Of a stretch of 64,000 nucleotides of DNA, positions 60,294-64,000 are shown in pieces (position 1 is the first letter of the stretch; every line of letters begins with the position of its first letter). The notes beneath the pieces are model-generated. The model ran no database searches. It saw nothing but the letters and a program-made list of their open reading frames with translations, and was not told the DNA's origin. The position numbers and the translations under genes are program-made. The DNA is from UBA12191 sp009937185 (GTDB lineage Bacteria > Planctomycetota > UBA8108 > UBA1146), in assembly GCA_938075155.1 (NCBI GenBank), contig CALJGL010000005.1:18911-82910 (forward strand), in the 5' to 3' direction.

Positions 60294-61724
60294 ATGGCTG
60301 CGAAATTGACCTCACAATCCGATGATTACCCTCGGTGGTACCAAGAAGTCGTTCAGCGAGCAGAGCTGGCCGAGAATGCTCCTGTCCGTGGATCCATGAT
60401 CATCAAACCTTATGGATACGGTATCTGGGAACAGATGCAGTCAGTCCTCGATGGCATGTTCAAAGACACGGGGCACGTCAATGCCTACTTCCCAGTATTG
60501 ATTCCAGAAAGCTTTCTCAAGAAGGAAGCAGAACACGTCGAAGGATTCTCTCCCGAACTCGCAGTGGTGACTCACGCCGGGGGTAAGAAATTGGAAGAAC
60601 CCTACGTGATCCGCCCCACTTCAGAGACCATCATTTGGGATACCTACAGAAATTGGATCCAGTCCTATCGTGACCTTCCACTGCTGATTAATCAGTGGGC
60701 CAATGTCATGCGCTGGGAAATGCGTCCCCGACTGTTCCTTCGCACTACGGAGTTCCTCTGGCAAGAAGGTCATACCGCCCATGCCACACAAGAAGAATCT
60801 CACGAAGAAACTCTTCGCATGCTCGAGGTGTACGCCCGATTCGCAGAAGATTACATGGCGATGCCTGTCATCCAGGGTGAAAAATCAGAGCGTGAAAAAT
60901 TTGCGGGTGCAGTGAAGACCTATTCCATCGAAGCAATGATGGGCGATGGTAAAGCGTTGCAGGCAGGAACGAGTCACGACTTAGGTCAGAACTTCGCCAA
61001 GGCGTTTGATGTGAAATACCAAAGTGCTGAAGGCAAAGAAGAATATGTATGGGCCACCTCATGGGGAGTCTCTACCCGTCTCGTTGGCGCACTGGTCATG
61101 GCTCACGGCGATGACCAAGGATTGGTTCTTCCACCCAAACTCGCTCCGATTCAGACGGTGATCGTCCCTATCTATCGAGATGACGATCAGATGGTTCCTG
61201 TTCTCGAAGCTTGTTCCAAATTAGAAAAAGCCTTGAAGGACGCGGGCTCTAGGACCCACCTCGACAATCGAGATCAATATCGCCCGGGATACAAATTCAA
61301 CGAATGGGAACTCAAAGGAGTCCCCGTTCGCATCGAAGTCGGTCCCCGTGATCTTGAAAAGGGTGAAGTGGTGCTCGCCTTCCGTCACAGTGGCGAAAAG
61401 AAGACACTCCCATTAGAAGCAGTCGCCTCGGAGGTGATGAACGTTCTCGATGAAGCTCAGAAGGGTCTTTTTGAAAAGGCGCTGAAGAAGCGAGAAGAAC
61501 GGACTTTCAAAGTCGACACCTACGACGAATTCAAAGAGCGTGTCAATGATGGTGGATTCTTCATGTGTCATTGGGATGGCACCTCAGCAACAGAGGAAAA
61601 AATTCAGCAAGAAACAAAAGCTACCATCCGAAATATCCCCTTCGATGCTCCCGAAGAAACCGGGAAATGCATGGTCACCGGCCAACCCAGTGCACGCCGG
61701 GTCATCATTTCGAAGGCATATTAA
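60294..61724 (+). CDS. proS: Prolyl-tRNA synthetase, short (archaeal/eukaryote-like) type
   Basis: 476 residues, starting at ATG 60294 behind GGGAGGA. Class II motif 2 is RWEMRPRLFLRTTEFLWQEGHTAH shortened here to its RTTEFLWQEGHTAH core, and the C-terminal zinc-like, Tyr-ending tail (ISKAY) is that of the compact ProS3 group without the INS editing domain. It charges tRNA-Pro. Only three bases separate its stop from the next gene. Confidence 0.94.
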   Translation: MAAKLTSQSDDYPRWYQEVVQRAELAENAPVRGSMIIKPYGYGIWEQMQSVLDGMFKDTGHVNAYFPVLIPESFLKKEAEHVEGFSPELAVVTHAGGKKLEEPYVIRPTSETIIWDTYRNWIQSYRDLPLLINQWANVMRWEMRPRLFLRTTEFLWQEGHTAHATQEESHEETLRMLEVYARFAEDYMAMPVIQGEKSEREKFAGAVKTYSIEAMMGDGKALQAGTSHDLGQNFAKAFDVKYQSAEGKEEYVWATSWGVSTRLVGALVMAHGDDQGLVLPPKLAPIQTVIVPIYRDDDQMVPVLEACSKLEKALKDAGSRTHLDNRDQYRPGYKFNEWELKGVPVRIEVGPRDLEKGEVVLAFRHSGEKKTLPLEAVASEVMNVLDEAQKGLFEKALKKREERTFKVDTYDEFKERVNDGGFFMCHWDGTSATEEKIQQETKATIRNIPFDAPEETGKCMVTGQPSARRVIISKAY

Positions 61725-61727
61725 TCG

Positions 61728-63611
61728 ATGGGGGTCATAGGACTGATTCTGGCAACCTTTCTGGTAGCGGCTCCGACAAAGCCTGCCAGCGACATCCTCG
61801 GACCTCCAGCGGCGAACTACCTCATCGATCTGAAAGATATCTCCCGACATCGCATCCACGTCGAGCTGACCTGCCCACGCAAAGCGACTGAAGATCTCGA
61901 AATCTGGATGCCGGTGTGGACGCCGGGCTCTTATAAGGTTCGTGATTACGCCCGTCACATCGAAACCATCTCGGCGACAGATGAGACTGGGACAGAAATC
62001 CCTATCACAAAAATTCGTAAAAACACTTGGAACATCTCTGCCGGAACAGGGAACGTTCGTGTCAGCTACACCCTCTACTGCAGGCTGTTGACGGTCCGCA
62101 CCAACTTTGTCGAAAAAGATGGAGGATTTCTCAATGGTGCCCCCACTTTCCTGATTCCCAGAGGAACAACAGGCCCCTTCGATTTCGCCTTCGCCGACCT
62201 CCAGCAGGAATCTGGTTTCCAGAAAATCTGCACACTCCCTCGCATCGGCAACAGCTGGCGCGCTGCGGATGTCGACACTCTCTGCGACTCCCCTATCCTC
62301 ATCGGCCAGCCGAAAGTGCTCCCCTTTGTCGTCGAGGAGATCCCCCACGATCTGATCCATCTCGGTGATTCCTCAACATGGGATTTAGAAGGCAGTCGTG
62401 AAGCCATCGAATCCTTAACAAAAGAGATGGTCTCCTTTTGGGGACAGATCCCTTATTCCCGTTACCAATTCATGAATGTCATCGCCGAAGCAGGAGGCGG
62501 ACTTGAGCACAAGGATTGCACTCTGATGCTCACCAGCCGCTGGAGTTGGAATGATGAGGATCGTCGCCGCGGCTGGTACGGCCTAGTGAGCCACGAATTA
62601 TTCCATGCTTGGAATGGAAAACGACTGCGCCCCGTTGCGCTCGGCCCTTTCGATTACGAACGAGAAGTACTGACTCCAGATTTGTGGATGGTCGAAGGCT
62701 TCACTAGTTACTACGACGACCTGATCGTCGCGCGTGCCGGTCTCATGAACAGCGATCAGTACCTCAAGCGTCTTTCCGATCAGATCGAAGACATCCGTAC
62801 GACTCCTGGCCGTCAGGTGAGGCCGCTGTCGGAAGCCAGTACCGATGCTTGGATTCGCTATTACCAGAGTGATGAAAACTCAGTCAATAGTCAGATCTCC
62901 TATTACACCAAAGGAGCACTGGTCGCCTGGCTTCTCGATGGCACCATCCGCGAAGCGAGTGACCATCAACGCAGCCTCGACGATGCCATGCGCCTCGCAT
63001 ACGAGCGCTATTCAGGAACCGCTGGATACACACCGAAACAGTTGCGTGAAGTTTTCGAAGAGGTCGCTGGGCAACCCCTCAGCGAATTCTTCAGCAATTA
63101 CCTCGATGGAACAATCGACCTCGACTACAGCGTCGTTCTCAGAACATTTGGCTTAAAATTCAAATCGCAAAAGGAAGACGATGACGAGGATAAAAAGCCC
63201 GACGCAGGCTGGCTCGGCATCGACGCCCGAGATTCATCCGGTCGCTGGATCGTGCGTGCTGTTCCTCGGGGAACTCCAGCCTATGAAGTCGGACTCAATG
63301 TCGGCGATGAAATCATCGCTCTCGATGCCTACCGTGCTTCCGCCAACAGTTGGTCCAACATCTGTCGGCAGTATTTGCCGGGATCCAGCGCAACCTTGAC
63401 GATTGCTCGCCGAGGTCGCCTCATCACGCTCAGCGTCGAGTTCTCGACGAAACCAAAAGACCTATGGAACCTCCAGATCGACCCTGAGGCTCCGGAAGAG
63501 GTCTCTCTGCGCCGCTCAGCGTGGTGGGGCAAGGCAGAGCCCGAGAAGAAGGAAGAGCCGGAGACTGAAGCCCCTCCCCTAGAAACCGACTCCGAATCGA
63601 CACAGGATTAA
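61728..63611 (+). CDS. M61 glycyl aminopeptidase-like protein with PDZ domain
   Basis: 627 residues. A signal-like hydrophobic start (GVIGLILATFLVAA) precedes an N-terminal beta domain, GGLEHKDCT, the zinc motif HELFH (289-293) with downstream EGFTSYY, and a C-terminal PDZ domain (about 480-570, GWLGIDARDSSGRW...GDEIIALD). This is the M61 architecture. It starts 3 bases after proS, an unusual partner, and ends in an acidic Glu/Pro tail. Confidence 0.9.
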   Translation: MGVIGLILATFLVAAPTKPASDILGPPAANYLIDLKDISRHRIHVELTCPRKATEDLEIWMPVWTPGSYKVRDYARHIETISATDETGTEIPITKIRKNTWNISAGTGNVRVSYTLYCRLLTVRTNFVEKDGGFLNGAPTFLIPRGTTGPFDFAFADLQQESGFQKICTLPRIGNSWRAADVDTLCDSPILIGQPKVLPFVVEEIPHDLIHLGDSSTWDLEGSREAIESLTKEMVSFWGQIPYSRYQFMNVIAEAGGGLEHKDCTLMLTSRWSWNDEDRRRGWYGLVSHELFHAWNGKRLRPVALGPFDYEREVLTPDLWMVEGFTSYYDDLIVARAGLMNSDQYLKRLSDQIEDIRTTPGRQVRPLSEASTDAWIRYYQSDENSVNSQISYYTKGALVAWLLDGTIREASDHQRSLDDAMRLAYERYSGTAGYTPKQLREVFEEVAGQPLSEFFSNYLDGTIDLDYSVVLRTFGLKFKSQKEDDDEDKKPDAGWLGIDARDSSGRWIVRAVPRGTPAYEVGLNVGDEIIALDAYRASANSWSNICRQYLPGSSATLTIARRGRLITLSVEFSTKPKDLWNLQIDPEAPEEVSLRRSAWWGKAEPEKKEEPETEAPPLETDSESTQD

Positions 63612-63745
63612 CCTGAAATCGCCCCAGCGCGGCCCAGCAATTCGCCGAATTCTTTTCAGCATCCTATTCTCTTGATGGAGTGGTATCGCCAGCGATCTCT
63701 CTAACGGAGCCCGCCCGGATCCGTGATTTAACAGGAGGACCTCAC

Positions 63746-64000
63746 TTGAACACCATGACCGAGAGTTTTACCCAGCGAAAAGAATTTGTCCGTCTTCATG
63801 CGGAATTCCCTGTGCGTTACAAATTTCTATCCAATGAGGTGGAGATTCCCGAAGAGAATATCTTCGAGGGAGTCACCGCTCGCATGGGTGGCGACGGCTT
63901 GCTGCTTCACGGCAAGATTCCCAGCTTCAACTGGATCCCTGCCCTGTTGATGGGAAAGATCCACATCGGCGTCAATCTGCTGATCCCTTCCCTCGACACC
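63746..64000 (+). CDS. PilZ-domain-like protein, N-terminal part
   Basis: The frame runs off the window end, giving 85 codons. TTG 63746 has AGGAGG 7 bases upstream; ATG 63755 is the alternative. TQRKEFVRLHAEFPVRYKFL resembles the PilZ opening RxxxRxxxxFPVRYxxL that binds cyclic di-GMP, followed by ARMGGDGLLLHG (DxSxxGxxI-like). The rest is outside the window, so the assignment rests on this start. Confidence 0.65.
   Translation, partial: MNTMTESFTQRKEFVRLHAEFPVRYKFLSNEVEIPEENIFEGVTARMGGDGLLLHGKIPSFNWIPALLMGKIHIGVNLLIPSLDT

Overview
This looks like chromosomal sequence from a member of the PVC superphylum, most likely a planctomycete-related lineage. The inference rests on several families common there: a PVC-type membrane-bound dehydrogenase with a C-terminal CxxCH haem site, a DUF1080 protein, di-haem DHOR (DUF1111) proteins, secreted proteins with paired dockerin-like calcium repeats, and ABC permeases with DtxR-like tails resembling chlamydial YtgCR. 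Many genes appear to start with TTG or GTG behind good Shine-Dalgarno sites, and many neighbours overlap by 1-4 bases. I found no rRNA, tRNA, CRISPR array, insertion sequence or phage gene, so this reads as ordinary chromosome rather than a mobile island.

Layout, 1-25 kb. The window opens in the 3' end of ftsY. A matrixin-type lipoprotein protease, two coupled di-haem oxidoreductases and a TauE/SafE exporter follow on the minus strand. Then come a two-gene 2-oxoacid:ferredoxin oxidoreductase (plus), the TldD/TldE pair, and NagA with a ROK kinase (minus). A plus-strand operon holds an Mpo1-like protein, the PVC dehydrogenase, a DUF1080 protein and a small rpmH ending at a clear terminator. A minus-strand group has a ferredoxin-NADP reductase, an FHA-TM-M64 peptidase and a MinD/FlhG-like ATPase. 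A beta-helix dockerin protein lies just beyond it.

Layout, 25-41 kb. A Mn/Fe/Zn-type ABC importer (binding protein, ATPase, two permeases) has a perfect palindrome in its promoter region and a convergent stand-alone DtxR regulator. Both permeases have DtxR-like C-terminal extensions. A thioesterase and a HIT protein follow, closed by a bidirectional terminator. Next are two paralogous M36-like metallopeptidases with dockerin-like C-termini, and an overlapping minus operon of an SRPBCC protein, two alpha-class adenine DNA methyltransferases and a DUF423 protein.

Layout, 41-64 kb. A DUF6941-like gene converges on a coupled operon of YceH, two DUF4139 proteins and an unknown 111-residue protein. 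Then come a SpoU methyltransferase, a divergent RNase HII-like protein whose start region is duplicated in tandem, formate-THF ligase, an exported Lys-rich protein, a SprT-like protease, a beta-hydroxyacid dehydrogenase, a PmtA-like methyltransferase behind a 4 x 15 bp repeat, a sialidase-like protein, a YedE-type transporter, an outer-membrane-like protein, UbiD, a small HypA-like protein, an M20 amidohydrolase, ProS, an M61 peptidase with PDZ, and the start of a PilZ-like gene.

The most unusual features are the metal importer with built-in regulator-like domains, the paired solo adenine methyltransferases, the FHA-TM-M64 protease, the shared dockerin-like cassette in four exported proteins, and short tandem duplications at gene junctions.
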